Shown: positions 21,422 through 33,738 of the stretch, piece by piece
Layout of the letters: every line of letters starts with the position of its first letter
Numbering within the stretch: position 1 is the stretch's first letter
Assembly (NCBI GenBank): GCA_964019155.1
Contig: OZ025245.1
Span: 13,006,461 to 13,070,460 of the forward strand
Reading direction: 5' to 3'
Origin: Osedax fenrisi
Taxonomy: Eukaryota > Annelida > Polychaeta > Sabellida > Siboglinidae
Length of the DNA: 64,000 nucleotides
Made by a program: the position numbers and the translations under genes
Notes under the pieces: model-generated
The model's database searches: none
Seen by the model: the letters and a program-made list of their open reading frames with translations, nothing else
Told to the model about the DNA's origin: nothing

Positions 21422-21868
21422 GATGATATAAATAATTATTTAACATAACATAACAACATTATCAACAACAAATATCTATATAAGTTTAAAATTATAAAAA
21501 AGTATAATCGTAATATCATAATATTAACGTTGAAATCGTAATGGATAATTTGACATCAGGAATATATACCTATAGGTATGTATATTTATAAATAATAACA
21601 AGATGGGTTGGTGGTATTATAAATTACATCATGAAACAACAATTGATACAGTCAAATGTTCGGATATGATACAGTAACATGAAGACATATACTACAGTGA
21701 TGTAAACCTATTCGATAAGGACACAAGCGATACGTGAAAGGAGGACATAAAACATGGACCTCTTAAACTACATTATCTTGACGATGGACATCTATATGTT
21801 CTTTAAGTTTTTTAAATATTTATATATATATATATATATATATTAGTATATAATACTTATATATTAAT

Positions 21869-21900
<32 letters not shown>

Positions 21901-21958
21901 CTAGTATATAATACTTATATATATTAATAATGAATATATATATATATATATATATATT
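21061..21958. other. Spacer, no gene recognised
   Basis: A GC-richer patch (21075-21290) contains a 62-codon minus ORF disrupted in copy 2, so it is not a conserved gene. Several (TA)n runs occur after 21388. The alignment with copy 2 ends at 21531 only because copy 2 runs off the window. Confidence 0.4.
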
Positions 21959-22160
21959 AACGCAGTTATCACCCTCCTCATATATCATCCTCATATACAG
22001 CTGTACCCCTAGGGCATACTATTAGACCGTTTCACTTTAGATCCTGCTTCTCCTGCCCAAGAAGAGGCTGACACTCCGAATAAAGATTCGCAACACCTCT
22101 TACAACACTCCGGCTACTCTTCCTGTCCCGGACTCTACTCCTCCCAATTCTAGCCCTCAT
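21959..22160. repeat. Diverged copy of GC-richer dispersed block
   Basis: Begins AACGCAGTTATCACCCTCCTC and ends CCCAATTCTAGCCCTCAT, like 3050-3226. An internal near-duplication of CATATATCATCCTCATATA is inserted. It again directly follows a (TA)n run. Confidence 0.65.
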
Positions 22161-22205
22161 AAATATATAGTATATAAGTATATAATATTTATATATTATT
22201 AATGA

Positions 22206-22282
<77 letters not shown>

Positions 22283-23154
22283 CATAGCGTGTAATTAATT
22301 ATTGTCAACGTTAATATATGCACACTACATTACATCACTTTTATGTATAACTGCCTTCTACCACACCACGTATTTCATCTTTATTATTACCTTATTAGTA
22401 GTATAGTCTTATTACCTTACTACATATTACTATTACATAATATTGCCAAATCAGAGATAATAAAATTGTAAACATGCAATGTTATCTATGTTAAACCATT
22501 AACGTTCTTAAATCTTTTAAATTATAAATATTTGTATATATATATATATAAAAATATATATATTTGTATATGTATATATGTAGTGTACACTAAGTAATAT
22601 TCCATGCCTCTTCCTCCTACTATTCATTTTCTTCCTCCTCCTCCTTATCCAACTTCTCGCTCCATTTATCTGCTGTCACATCTGTAACTTGTGTAATGTG
22701 CACTGCACAGCCAGTATAGGTATACTGGTATACCATGGTATACCATCATGTTAATAATGATACAAGGTAATATATTAATAGAATAGCGCGATATAGTAGT
22801 AATACGTGTAGTTTGTTTATTTATTTATTTTGTTTAATAATTAAATACAACATTTTTAAAACTTTTAAATTGTAAATAATTGTTTTGTTTACGATTGAAC
22901 CAAGATACAATTATAAACATTATAAATTCGGATATAATATATATAGTAGTAATCATATTATAAGTAATATTATTAATATTACTAATACAACTACTACTAC
23001 TAGGTAGTACCTACTACTACTACTTTTAATTTGTATAGACAACTGTACCACATAACAAAACTATTTAACTATTAACTACATTCACTACACCTTATTCGTC
23101 ATTCAATATCAATATCCACAGCTACTATTATAGCTTCTCCTTACATACTACCTC
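22161..23154. other. AT-rich spacer with (TA)n and pyrimidine tract
   Basis: A (TA)n microsatellite lies at about 22205-22279. A pyrimidine-rich tract at 22600-22670 (CTTCCTCCTCCTCC) follows. No gene is seen. Confidence 0.45.
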
Positions 23155-23620
23155 TATTCGACTAATGCAATGTTATCCTTTACAATACCCCCTCATCGTA
23201 TATTACTAAACTCCAAATTATTCAAAATTCTATAGTTAGGTGTATATTTAACATACCAAAATACTCACATACTCATATATCTCCATTCCTAGTTAAACTC
23301 CACTTGCTACCTGTACGGCGTACAGTGTACGCCATAGAATCCTATATAAAACTCTACTACTGGCTCATAAAGCAATCCACCATGACTACCTAGCATCCCT
23401 ACTCAAACTTAAATTACCAACTAGTACCACTACACGCTCTACCAATACGTTTCTACTTCAACTCCCTCCTAATCACAACTTACATTCAACTAACACTCGC
23501 GCATGGGCAATATACGTCCCATACCCCTGGAACACTCTCTCTACATCCATCCGTACTACACCATCAACTCCAATATTCAAGAAATTACTGAAAACCCACT
23601 TATTTAATATGAAACATTAA
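23155..23620 (+). pseudogene. CR1/L2-like LINE C-terminal remnant
   Basis: Successive frames read KLQIIQNSIVRCIFNIPKYS, LVKLHLLPVRRTV, and finally NTRAWAIYVPYPWNTLSTSI to KLLKTHLFNMKH before TAA at 23618-23620. These are the 'LQ.+QN..ARLI', 'LHWLPV..R' and 'AP.LWN.LP..+R.....FK..LKT.LF' blocks at the end of CR1/L2 RTs. The upstream RT is absent (5' truncation). The following ATTGCTTTATAAGCACAG and the TAC repeat at 23703 look like its 3' UTR and tail. Confidence 0.82.
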
Positions 23621-23702
23621 CTACAAATATATATGGACGTCCGATTGCTTTATAAGCACAGTTCGCACTCCGAAAACCGAAAAATGTAAAAATGTAATGT
23701 AT

Positions 23703-23703
23703 G

Positions 23704-23768
<65 letters not shown>

Positions 23769-23788
23769 TTGCTATAGTAATAGTATAT

Positions 23789-23820
<32 letters not shown>

Positions 23821-23860
23821 ATATTACTAATACTACTACTAGTAGTAGTAGTAGTATATA
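23703..23860. repeat. (TAC)n / (TAG)n microsatellite
   Basis: (TAC)n runs at 23703-23768 and about 23790-23840 are followed by (TAG)n at about 23839-23856, giving a fold-back arrangement. It probably grew from the tail of the adjacent LINE. Confidence 0.9.
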
Positions 23861-23899
23861 TATAGTAATAATAATATAATAATAATATTTATTTATTAA

Positions 23900-24391
23900 A
23901 ATCTCATTATCGCTGATATCCTGTACTACCTTAACCTCAGTAAACTCAGTTTCATCTTCATATATTATCAGTATATCAGCCCATTCTACTTCACTACTTC
24001 GTTTCCTAGATAATGTATCGGCCACCTGGTTTAAACTTCCTGCTATATACTTTATATCTAAGTCAAACGGTGCTAATCGAGCTACCCATCTTTGCTCTAA
24101 TGCTGTAAATTCCTTTTTACTTGATATATACACCACATAACTATTATCCGTATATACAGAGCATATGTATGGCATTAAACAATGTCAGAATTTATCAGAT
24201 ACTACTGCCCATACTATCGTTATAAACTCTCGTTTTTTATGAGTAATTGTCTTAGTATTTTTCTCCCCTGTACTAAGAGTTCTACTCACGAATGCTATTG
24301 AACGTAATTTACAATTTGTTCTCTGACTTAACACGGCCTCAAGACCAACGTCAGAGGCATCGGATTCTAAAATAAAGGGAAACCCTAACAT
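23900..24391 (-). pseudogene. Ty3/gypsy RNase H fragment
   Basis: On the minus strand, FILESDASDVGLEAVLSQ is followed by RSIAFVSRTLS and WAVVSDKF, then an in-frame TGA (24185-24187), YTDNSYVVYI and IKYIAGSLNQVADTLSR. These are the four RNase H blocks of gypsy-type pol, with the Asp residues present in each. A short acidic C-terminal extension continues to about 23900. The RT upstream of it is missing, since the opposite-strand integrase fragment begins right behind. Confidence 0.88.
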
Positions 24392-24400
24392 ATTTCCTTC

Positions 24401-24790
24401 TACTTCCTATATTGCACTCAGAATAAAACCACAGGGTTTTCACCATTCTTTCTTATGTTTGGTCGGAAGGAAAATCTACGTGTAGATACTCAGATGGGTT
24501 TCAGTATGAGAAACATAGAGTGATTGGGTTTGGGAGACGAGTAAAAAGATTGGTGAAATTAACATGCGGGTTCTCAAATTACAAGGAGGAATTATAGTTA
24601 TTTATAATAGTATTTTATAGTATTATATTAGAGGTAAGGAGGAATCGGGTGATGATCTCGAAGTCGGATTTGAGGTATTAGTGAAAAATAGAGTATTAGG
24701 CAGGAGGAAATTAGTCAATATTTTGGGTGATGTCAGTTGGACGGTAGAAGGTAAAGTCAGATATAGGCTACATCTGCATATATGATAAGG
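24401..24790 (+). pseudogene. Ty3/gypsy integrase C-terminal fragment
   Basis: On the plus strand, KTTGFSPFFLMFGRKENLRV matches the block after the integrase core ('TG.SPF.L+FGR.P.LP'). Further on, GFEVLVKNRVLGRRKLVNIL resembles the GPY/F-like C-terminal module. A stop (TGA after RNIE) and frame breaks occur. It lies only about 10 bp from the oppositely oriented RNase H fragment, so an inversion or two insertions must be involved. Confidence 0.75.
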
Positions 24791-25277
24791 AGAGGGGAGG
24801 TAAAAAAGGGTTTAGAATCGAATGAATTTAAGAAATGTGTCATTTAAGTAGGGTAGCATGACAATTTTGGGACAACAATTTGTTAGGAGTAGGTGTGGAT
24901 GTTACATAGTGATTCACGATAGGTTTATATTATACAATAACGCCTAGATTGCGAATGTATATTTTAGTTATCTCAATCGGTATTCTATAAATACACTGTC
25001 ACTATCCGACGCACTGGAGTGGAACGAGTTATCTAAATAGTGATTCGCGTTTATGTTATTATTAGTTTCAGTATGACTTTGTACTCGAAACATATAATGT
25101 CATATATTTATTAATTAGAATATCTAATAACTAATCGACGAACTCTTATACACGATTGACAGACAGGTATTCTAGTATCAACTTGATACTCGAATAAGTG
25201 ATTTACAGAAAAACACAATTTATCTTTGGATCTGTGGACTCACGGTATTACATCTATTCACATAGGCGACCGACCGT

Positions 25278-25314
<37 letters not shown>

Positions 25315-26211
25315 CAAATGGTAGATACAAATGATCCCCTTGAGAAGTCATAGACCTATACATGTTACAAATAACTGTGAGGGGCCCCGGGCATTACAAT
25401 ACAAATAGTAATATTTTTTTCTTTGGTTTTGATTTATTGTTTATTAAGTTCTTGATAAACACAAGAGAAAAACAAGAACTTCCTGAAGTCGTACCCAAGA
25501 CCTCTGGCTTACTAGTTTTTGATTGTCCCACTGAGTGTCATATATATATATATATATATATAATAAGTATTATATATACTTTAACATTCTATATAGGGTT
25601 TATAATAGATTCAAAGATTCTTGGATATTATAGGCGATAGATATCGAAGGCATGCAGGATCCATGGAGGAGGAATAATCACATAGAGAGATGATGTTCAT
25701 AGATTTATATTACAATAAGTAACATATATGATGTCGAACTTTACAGCATTAGGTACAATAACGTAAATAAATAAGTACGCATGACAGTATTCTATTCATG
25801 CCCATATATAATATCGGCGGGTATTAAAATGCCCTTATATAGGTGAGAATATTCTACTACGGGAGATAAGCTTTAATCAACTCATGCGCGGTGAACCTCT
25901 ACTGTTATATCATGGACATATCCTTGGTTATGTCTATGGGTATGTCCTTGTGCAGATAAAGTAAATAGTTAGAGACATATGTTTGTTTGCGTAATTCTGC
26001 CGCCCCGCCCACAGCGTGACTTCAGAGCCACCTTAGTAATGATGAGATGAATTAATCAGCGGTCAGCAAACAATGCTTCAGGCGCTAGGTTTTATTACCC
26101 ATAATTACGTAGTTGCTGTTTGAATTGTTAATGATTCACACGTGAGGCTAAATATTTATATATCCATGATGTTAGATTATTATAAAAAACGGACTTACTG
26201 GAAATATTAGG

Positions 26212-26245
<34 letters not shown>

Positions 26246-27105
26246 CATTACAAATTCTAATTTTTATATTACCAAAGTGCTATAAAAATGTAAATGTAAT
26301 AAATTACGCTAAGATATATGTTCCATTCTTAATGCATGTTTTTATAATTATAATTGTTATTCTTTTTAAATAGGCCGTTAAAACTACCAATTAATTTAGT
26401 TTTGTAAGTTATATAATATTTTTCCATTATGTGGATATTTTTATTATTTATTTTATCATTGTATAAAATAAAATGTACACATTGGCTTTTAACTATATAT
26501 TAATAAAATAACTAGATATGTCTATGAACATATATTGTTTATCAATATTATAAAATTAAGTTTCATTAAAGATATTGCATATAAAATCATATTGATATAA
26601 ATTACATATTTATGGTTCCTTTAAACAGTAATCACGAGATCTTTGATAAACAATGATAAACAATTTTAACCACGCCCATTTATATACAAAATTACTTTAT
26701 ATTTTGTATTTGGTATGCCTATTTAATATATTTTAAATTTTCTATCTTGTTTAATTCATTTAACTCATTCTTTAAGGGCTATATCAAACTTAAATCGTTC
26801 TATAAATGTTAGATATATATTATTAATTATAAAATATAGTAAATAGTTATATAAGTGTATGAAATAAAACTATATCATTTTTTTAAAACCGTTTTATCAT
26901 ACAATTTTAAATTTAATTTATGCAAATAATATTTAAGTTACTATTTGAAATATAATTATTATATTTTTATATTATAATAATATTTATTAAATATTATTAA
27001 ATTATAATTATTTAAATTATTATATGTTACATATTTATATAATTTACTATTATACTAATATATTATTAAATTAATATTATTTAAATTATTATATGTAACA
27101 TATTT
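24791..27105. other. Gene-poor stretch
   Basis: (TA)n runs occur at about 25284-25312 and 26216-26241. A GC box-like CCGCCCCGCCCACAGCGTGA at 26001 is the only strong GC-rich motif and has no visible gene next to it. The 92-codon ORF at 25362-25640 runs into (TA)n and is not convincing. Direct AT-rich repeats at 26900-27100 lead into the target of the next element. Confidence 0.45.
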
Positions 27106-28196
27106 GGGTGCAGGAACAACCGTGAAATTTACAAACCGTACAAGAAAAACCGTGAAATTATCTTTCGTGAAATTTCCAACCGTGAAATATAATATCCGTG
27201 AAAATATAAACCGTGAAATAATTATAAATATATGTATTATATGGGTATATGATACGTATATATACTTATATACATAGTATATATACTAAGTATGTAAATA
27301 AGTATAATTATTATAAAAATATGTTATTATGTAAAATATAAAACCTAAATTATACAGTATATTTTCGGAAAATTAAAATCTAATTATACTCTTTAATGTT
27401 AACGAAGACATATGATACATCACATTAATTTGATTATTAAATTTGATTATTAAATTTATAATTATACTATAGTATAAATCTATGAGTTTACGTAAATTAT
27501 ACGTAAATTATATATAATATAGCATTCGAATGCTCATCTTGGCCGCCGATACTTTTCAAAGTTCAAGTAATGCGTTGCTTATATGTGTCAATCAAATGTA
27601 ACAGTTACGCTATATTGCACAATCAAAATATTCTGAAATAGTAACATCTATATAAATATAATATATATATACCTATAAATAAATAATTATGAAAATACGT
27701 GTATGTGTGTGTATTCGCGCGTATGTCTAAGTATGTATGTACATGTACCTATTTGTGTGTGTTAATTAACAACACTTAAATGTGCGTGTATGTGTATGTG
27801 TATTTTTGTGTGTGAATACCACAGAGCTAGAGAGAAACTTTCTCTCTAGATCTTTGGTGAACCCAGCAAACAGTAATAGCAACATAACAGCATATGTAAT
27901 AGCCTAAAATGTTTACATTGTGCTATTATGCTGCTATTAAATGTCAATTATATTACTGTTTGCTGGAATACACATGTGTGTTTATATATATATATAGATT
28001 TCAAACACTTGTTTTACACTTAAAGTTTACACTATAAAAATATACACCTTATATCATATATGTGGTAGGTAGAAATTTTAAAATCACGCATTGATGTTGC
28101 AGTGGGAAATCTTTGTCTATTTATAATCTCTTGGTGACCTAGATATATAATATATCATATATTTACTATAAAATTGAACATACGTACGATATACTT

Positions 28197-29647
28197 CAGG
28201 GTTGATTCGGTTTTTAAAATTGGTTTTTTCAAATGGGTTTTTACGTCTGTTTTTACGGTTTTTTCAAGTTGTAAAAACCATGGTTTTTAACAAATTAATT
28301 TAACTTTTAAATTATAATTATAATTTCCTACATTATATGTTATATCAGTGAGTGGGTAGGACTATCATCTAATTACACTTACATGACTATAGACATACCT
28401 ATGATACGATGATTATGTGATAACAAATTTAATTACGCCACCATTAGGCAGAATATTCTAATTATGAATTATTTATATATTGAAATGTAAAAATATATCG
28501 TTTTTATGATAATACATTATTATTAATAATAGTTATTTATATGTAATAGCCAAATATTACCAAACTTAATTATTTTACTAAATAATATGAAGTAAAGCAC
28601 TGCTTTAAAAGTAGGGTGTATTCGGTTTTTAAAATTGGTTTTTTCGTCGGTTTTTTCAAGTTGGAAAAACCATGGTTTTTACGGTTTTAAACAAATTAAT
28701 TTAACTTTTAAATTATATTTTTTATGATAATACATTATTATTAATAATAGTTATTTATATTTAATAGCCAAATATTACCAAACTTAATTATTTTACTAAA
28801 TAATATAAAGTAAAATACTATTTTAGACTACAATTTTTAGTATATTGTAACGGTTACCAGACACTGTAGCCGGCGATTTCAAAAGGGGTGGGACTATGGG
28901 CGTGGCTTCAATCAAAGCTTAGAAATAGACTAGGAAATGAGAAGGCAGGGAAACTTGTCTATTTATTTAAGAATTTTAACTGAATTTTATAAATTTTATA
29001 TGTTTTATTGTTGTTATTATTTCTACAATTTATATTATTTCTATAAATAAAGATATATAAATATTTACTCTTAATTGTTCTATATAAATTTAATTTATTA
29101 AATATATAAATTTTAAATTAATTTAAAATATATAATTGTGTTTATTAACACAAATAAAATATAATAAATAATAATTTTCTTAATATCTCAATTTTATTAT
29201 AAATTATCATTAATGTAAGTTATGATATTTTTATTATGATTTAAATAATAATATTTTCACCTACTGTAAAATGTATAGTATGTATATATATAATAATATT
29301 ATTGATGCAAGACCACTTTAATTACATATAGCTAATAATTTATTTTATGATAACAATAATATAATATTATTAAATAATATTTGATAGGCTTGATAATATA
29401 TAATATTTTTTTATAATATATATGTATATATTATATAATATACTCGTAACAATCAAAAATATATATTCTACGATTCCAACTCTTCCATTATGTGATGTCT
29501 ATATATTTAAATTATAATGAAAATAATACAATTTAGTTAATTTTTTGTTATGAAAAAATTATAATTTGTACTTGTTTATCTTGTAAAAACCGATAAAAAC
29601 CGGGTTTTTTGGTTTTTAACGTAAAAACCGAAAAAACCATCAACCTG
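28197..29647. mobile_element. Non-autonomous hAT-like element, nested
   Basis: The left end is CAGGGTTGATTCGGTTTTTA and the right end is the reverse complement of CAGGTTGATGGTTTTTTCGG. The flanks are ATATACTT (28189-28196) and ATATACGT (29648-29655), an 8-bp target duplication with one mismatch. The interior has an imperfect direct duplication (about 28205-28610 and 28620-28840) and short GGTTTTTAC-type subterminal repeats. There is no ORF. It inserted into the long-inverted-repeat element. Confidence 0.72.
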
Positions 29648-30102
29648 ATATACGTATATAAAACTGGTAATATTTCATAAATACACCTATATATATATAA
29701 ATATGTAAATAATTATGAATGTGTGTGTGTGTGTCGGGCGCGCATATGTGTATGTGTGTGTATGTATGTATGTGTATGTGTGTGTGTGTGTGTATATTTC
29801 ATAAACTATTGTTTTACACTTTACAATATACAAATAAACATATTATATCACATATGTAGCAGGTAGAAATTTAAGAATCACGCATTGACTCATTGCATTG
29901 GGAAAGCTTTGTTTATTTATAATCTCTTGGTGACCTAAATATATTTACTATAAAATTCAACATACGTCTTACTTATATAATTAGTAATATTTCATAAATA
30001 GTTTACTACGCCTATATATATATATATATAATTATTTAAGTACGTGTATAATCTATATAAGAAAGCTTTCTTTACATCGATGATGTGTATATGTCTGTAT
30101 GT

Positions 30103-30275
30103 GTATGTTATGGTGCGTTTTTTGTAACGTACCACAGTCCCATCTTTATAAGCATATAGATGGGACGTTGGTGGCTTTTTGTAACACATGGTATATACTA
30201 TATACCAGCGTACCATAGTACCACGTCCCATCTGCATTTACATGTATAAGCATACATATGTGACTGTGGTATGTA
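30103..30275. mobile_element. Degenerate relative of the PIF-like MITE
   Basis: GGTGCGTTTTTTGTAACGTACC and CCCATCTGCATTTACATGTA are shared with 37301-37584, and inverted pairs CCCATCT / AGATGGG give hairpins. The right end has decayed. Confidence 0.55.
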
Positions 30276-31012
30276 ACTAATACGTAGTGTGTGTGTGCGT
30301 GCTAGCGTGTATGCTTGGGTGTATGTATACCATCGATGTATACATACTATGTAACATATATAACATATACCTATAGGATACATATACTACTATATAATTA
30401 TATAAGTAAAGAATAAAAAATAAATGCCTATGTACATTGTATATTTAATATACAAGGTATATTCATATGTGTATTTATTGTATACGTATATTATATTTAT
30501 ATAGATGTTACTCGTTCAGAATATTTTTGATTGTGCAATAGAGCGTAACGGTTGCATTTGATTGACACATATAGACAACGCCTAACTTGAACTTTGAAAA
30601 GTATCGGCGGCCAAGATGAGCATTCGAATACTATATTATATATAATTGTCGTATAATTTAAGTAAACTCATAGATATATACTATAGTCTAGTATATTTAT
30701 AAATTTAATAATAAAATTAATGTGATGTATCATATGTCTTCGTTAACATTAATTAAGAGTATAATTAGATTTTAATTTTCCGAAAATATTCTGTATAATT
30801 TAGGTTTTATATTTTACATAATAACATATATATATTTATAATATTTATACTTATGTTATAAGTATATATACGTAATATTTATCCATATAATACATATATT
30901 TATTATTATTTCATTTTACGGTTTGTATTTTCACGGATATTATATTTCACGGTTGGTAATTTCACGGCTGTTCTTGTACGGTTTGTAAATTTCACGGTTG
31001 TTCCATAAGCCT

Positions 31013-31725
31013 ACATATTTATATACTTTACTTTTATACTTAGTATATTATTGTAATAATATATTATGATAATATTATTATAATAAATATTTATTATAAT
31101 TATTATAATAATAATATTAAATATTATTATAATATTAATATAATAATTATAATAATTATTATTATTAGATTAATAGATAACCTATACAGTATAGGCTATA
31201 CTTACCTTACAATATTATATTGAATATAATATTGTACAATATATATTGTAAAATATAATATTATATTGAATATAATATAAATTTAATATTGAATATTAAA
31301 TTTATATTATATTATATATTATATATTATATATTATATATTAAATATATTATATTGAATATAATTATTATATTATAATAATATAAATTGAATATTAAATA
31401 TTAAATTTATATATAATATTACATCAATAATAGATTGCAACGGATTAACGACAATATTATTTAAACATGTATACTATTTAAAATAGTATTTTATTGCTAA
31501 CCATATTTAATATGATAATATTATAATATTTAATAATCATATAATTTATATATTCAATGATTAATATTCATCTATGGTAACTATGATAGTTATATATATA
31601 TGTCAACTATTAAGAATATCATATTAAAGATGTGTTAAAATATATATTTTAATAATTAAATTATCAATTATAATTGATTATGTAAGTTAACTTATACTAT
31701 CATACTAATAAATACATATAAACAT
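31013..31725. other. AT-only repeats
   Basis: Nested inverted and direct AATATTATA-type repeats fill 31060-31420. No coding sequence before the LINE at 31726. Confidence 0.5.
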
Positions 31726-33576
31726 TTGAAAAATAAACATCGTATCGATCTCATTAACGCTAAAGCTATGTTTACGCATGACAAGTTTATTTCTATGCAA
31801 CATGATAGCAAGTCACTTTTTAAGTTAGCAAATAGCATACTTGGTAGAAAACAAAAATTGCCATATCCTGACTTTACTAATTATGAATTACCTAATTTAT
31901 GTGATTCATTTTTCAATGATAAAATCACCAATATTATTTCGTCATTACCCAAACCTATATATATAGCTCTATCTTTCTCTACAACTAATACACTAACTTC
32001 CTTTTATCTACCTTATAATGATCAATTAATTTGTTTACTTAAAAATTCTCGCAGCTCTTCTTATCTTGATCCAATTCCTTTAAAATTACTAAATGATATA
32101 GCTCCTTATATAATATCAAATATAGCTCATATCATCCATGAATCACTTATTTCTGGTACTGTCCCCCTCATTTTCAAACATTCTCTTATTACTCCTATCA
32201 TTAAAAAACCTTCTCTTGACCCCTCATCATTTAATAATTATAGACCTATTTCCAATCTTTCAATACTTTCTAAAACCCTAGAAAGAGTCGTTTCAAAACA
32301 ACTATCTTCTTTCCTTACTACTAATAATATACTTAGTACTTTCCAAAGTGCTTATGTAACGAACAAATCTACTGAAACAGCAATAACCAAGGTATCAACA
32401 AATATCTTATGTGACCTTAATAATACATATGTAACAATTCTTGTTCTACTTGATCTTAGCGCAGCATTTGATACAATTGACCATAGTCTTCTCATATCAC
32501 GATTGGCTAATATTGGTATCGCCGGTAATGCACTTAAATGGTTTACGTCATACATTTCTGATCGTACTTCTTCTATTCTTATCAACGTGCACATATCATC
32601 TCCTAGAAATATTTCTTACGGAGTCCCCCAAGGCTCTGTATTAGGACCGATTCTTTTTAATATTTATCTACTTCCTATTTTTGATATAATTTCTAAATTT
32701 CCCCTTATATCAGTCCACTCATACGCTGATGATATACAACTTAACGTAAAATTCACTTCTGATATCAATTTTGCTCCCAATCTTATGTCTAACTGTATTC
32801 AATCTATACATACTTTGCTTTCAAATAACTCTCTATCACTAAATCCCAATAAAACATAAACTATATTTCTTCACCTCCCTTCTCCCAGACGCCCTTTAAC
32901 AGTCCCACCATTTATCATGGTTAACAATCATAATATCTTATATTCTGATAATGTTAAATATCTTGGTGTTTATTTCGACAGTTCTTTATCTTTTCATCGC
33001 CACATCTCAAATCTTCTTCGCTCTATAAACTTTCATCTTCACTCTTTCCGTCTAATCCGTAACTCCATCTCCCTAAGTGTTTCTATAACTCTCGCCTCAT
33101 CTTTCATATTACCGCTTTTCGATTACTGCAATATTCTCCTTTTCTCCTTACCTGGCTATCAAATTACAAAATTACAAATACTACAGAGTGCGTTAGTACG
33201 ATTAATTTTTAAAATCGATCGCTTTTCCCAAATACATATTTCCCCATATTTACATAGATTGCATTAGCTACCAATAAAATTTAGAATAATATTTAAAGTT
33301 CTTCTATTAACTCATAACTCTTTTCACCACAACCGACCTGAATATCTATCTTCCTTAATCTCTATTCCTACTCACACTATCTCTCTCCTTTCAACTACTT
33401 CTTACCTTCTACATCTACCCTCTAAGCTTAATCTACATACCACTAATATTCGTGCATGGCACATATCGGCCCCTTAACTATGGAATAAACTACCACATAA
33501 TCTACGCTCCACTCAATCCACCACCTCTTTTAAATCTCTATTAAAAACATATCTATTTACTATTGCATTTCCCTGA
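31726..33576 (+). pseudogene. 5'-truncated CR1/L2-like LINE, reverse transcriptase
   Basis: One frame carries an almost complete RT and its C-terminal tail. In the first 377 codons: NNYRPISNL (near residue 172), DLSAAFDTIDH (catalytic Asp near 249), GVPQGSVLGPILFN (near 300) and YADD (333-336). The endonuclease and 5' half are missing, as is usual for LINE insertions. The frame is then interrupted by three stops (TAA 32857-32859, TAG 33265-33267 at the expected Trp of the HWLP motif, TAA 33475-33477) and ends with TGA at 33574-33576. No indel breaks the frame, so this is a fairly young but dead copy. Its 3' UTR continues at 33577-33738 and 35083-35160 around an inserted hAT-like element and ends in an ATTGAATTGAATTGG repeat. 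Confidence 0.9.
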
Positions 33577-33738
33577 TCATTTTTTTATCACTATTTATCA
33601 ATATCTACAATTTTATTTACAATTTATATTAATTTTGATTACTTTCTGTATTCCTATTTATATTATTATTAATAACTATTAAAACTAATTAGTTTATTAT
33701 TTTTGTTTATGTTCCGTTATATTGTTTTATGTTTTTAC

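Larger units (their letters stand above)
1..21531 (+). repeat. Large direct duplication, copy 1
   Basis: This whole stretch reappears in the same order and orientation at 37468-64000. Matching points (copy 1 to copy 2) are 1 to 37468, 701 to 38159, 1661 to 38386, 3477 to 40289, 6136 to 42952, 6474 to 49024, 10798 to 53347, 14468 to 57015, 17666 to 60221, 20831 to 63310 and 21531 to 64000. Substitutions are sparse, of the order of one percent or less by eye. The main structural differences are a solo LTR here against a full element there, and a 746-bp segment found only here. The left edge is cut by the window, so the true boundary is unseen. It could be a segmental duplication or a tandemly placed second haplotype. 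Confidence 0.97.
27106..31012. mobile_element. 3.9-kb long-inverted-repeat element
   Basis: Arms of roughly 540 bp (about 27106-27670 and 30470-31012) are inverted repeats of each other with good identity. Outer ends read GGAACAACCGTGAAATTTAC, and the subterminal part repeats CCGTGAAAT five or six times per arm. The 8-mer ACATATTT lies on both sides (27098-27105 and 31013-31020), a likely target duplication. The interior has no transposase ORF but holds direct internal repeats (about 27990-28190 and 29800-29990 share ATCACGCATTGA and ATAATCTCTTGGTGACCTA) and a hAT-like insertion. It looks like a non-autonomous foldback-type element, possibly hAT-related by its 8-bp duplication. Confidence 0.78.

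Noticed and set aside
23621..23899. C-terminal part of the long minus-strand ORF with poly-Tyr, poly-Val and poly-Ser runs
   Set aside because: It is the (TAC)n/(TAG)n microsatellite translated after the end of the RNase H fragment.
26001..26020. CpG-island promoter at a GC box
   Set aside because: A single CCGCCCCGCCC motif with no adjacent gene or wider GC enrichment is not enough to call a promoter.
30900..31004. A CRISPR-like array from the repeated CCGTGAAAT motif
   Set aside because: Spacing is irregular, the motif is only about 9 bp, and it forms part of inverted arms of a transposon in eukaryotic DNA.
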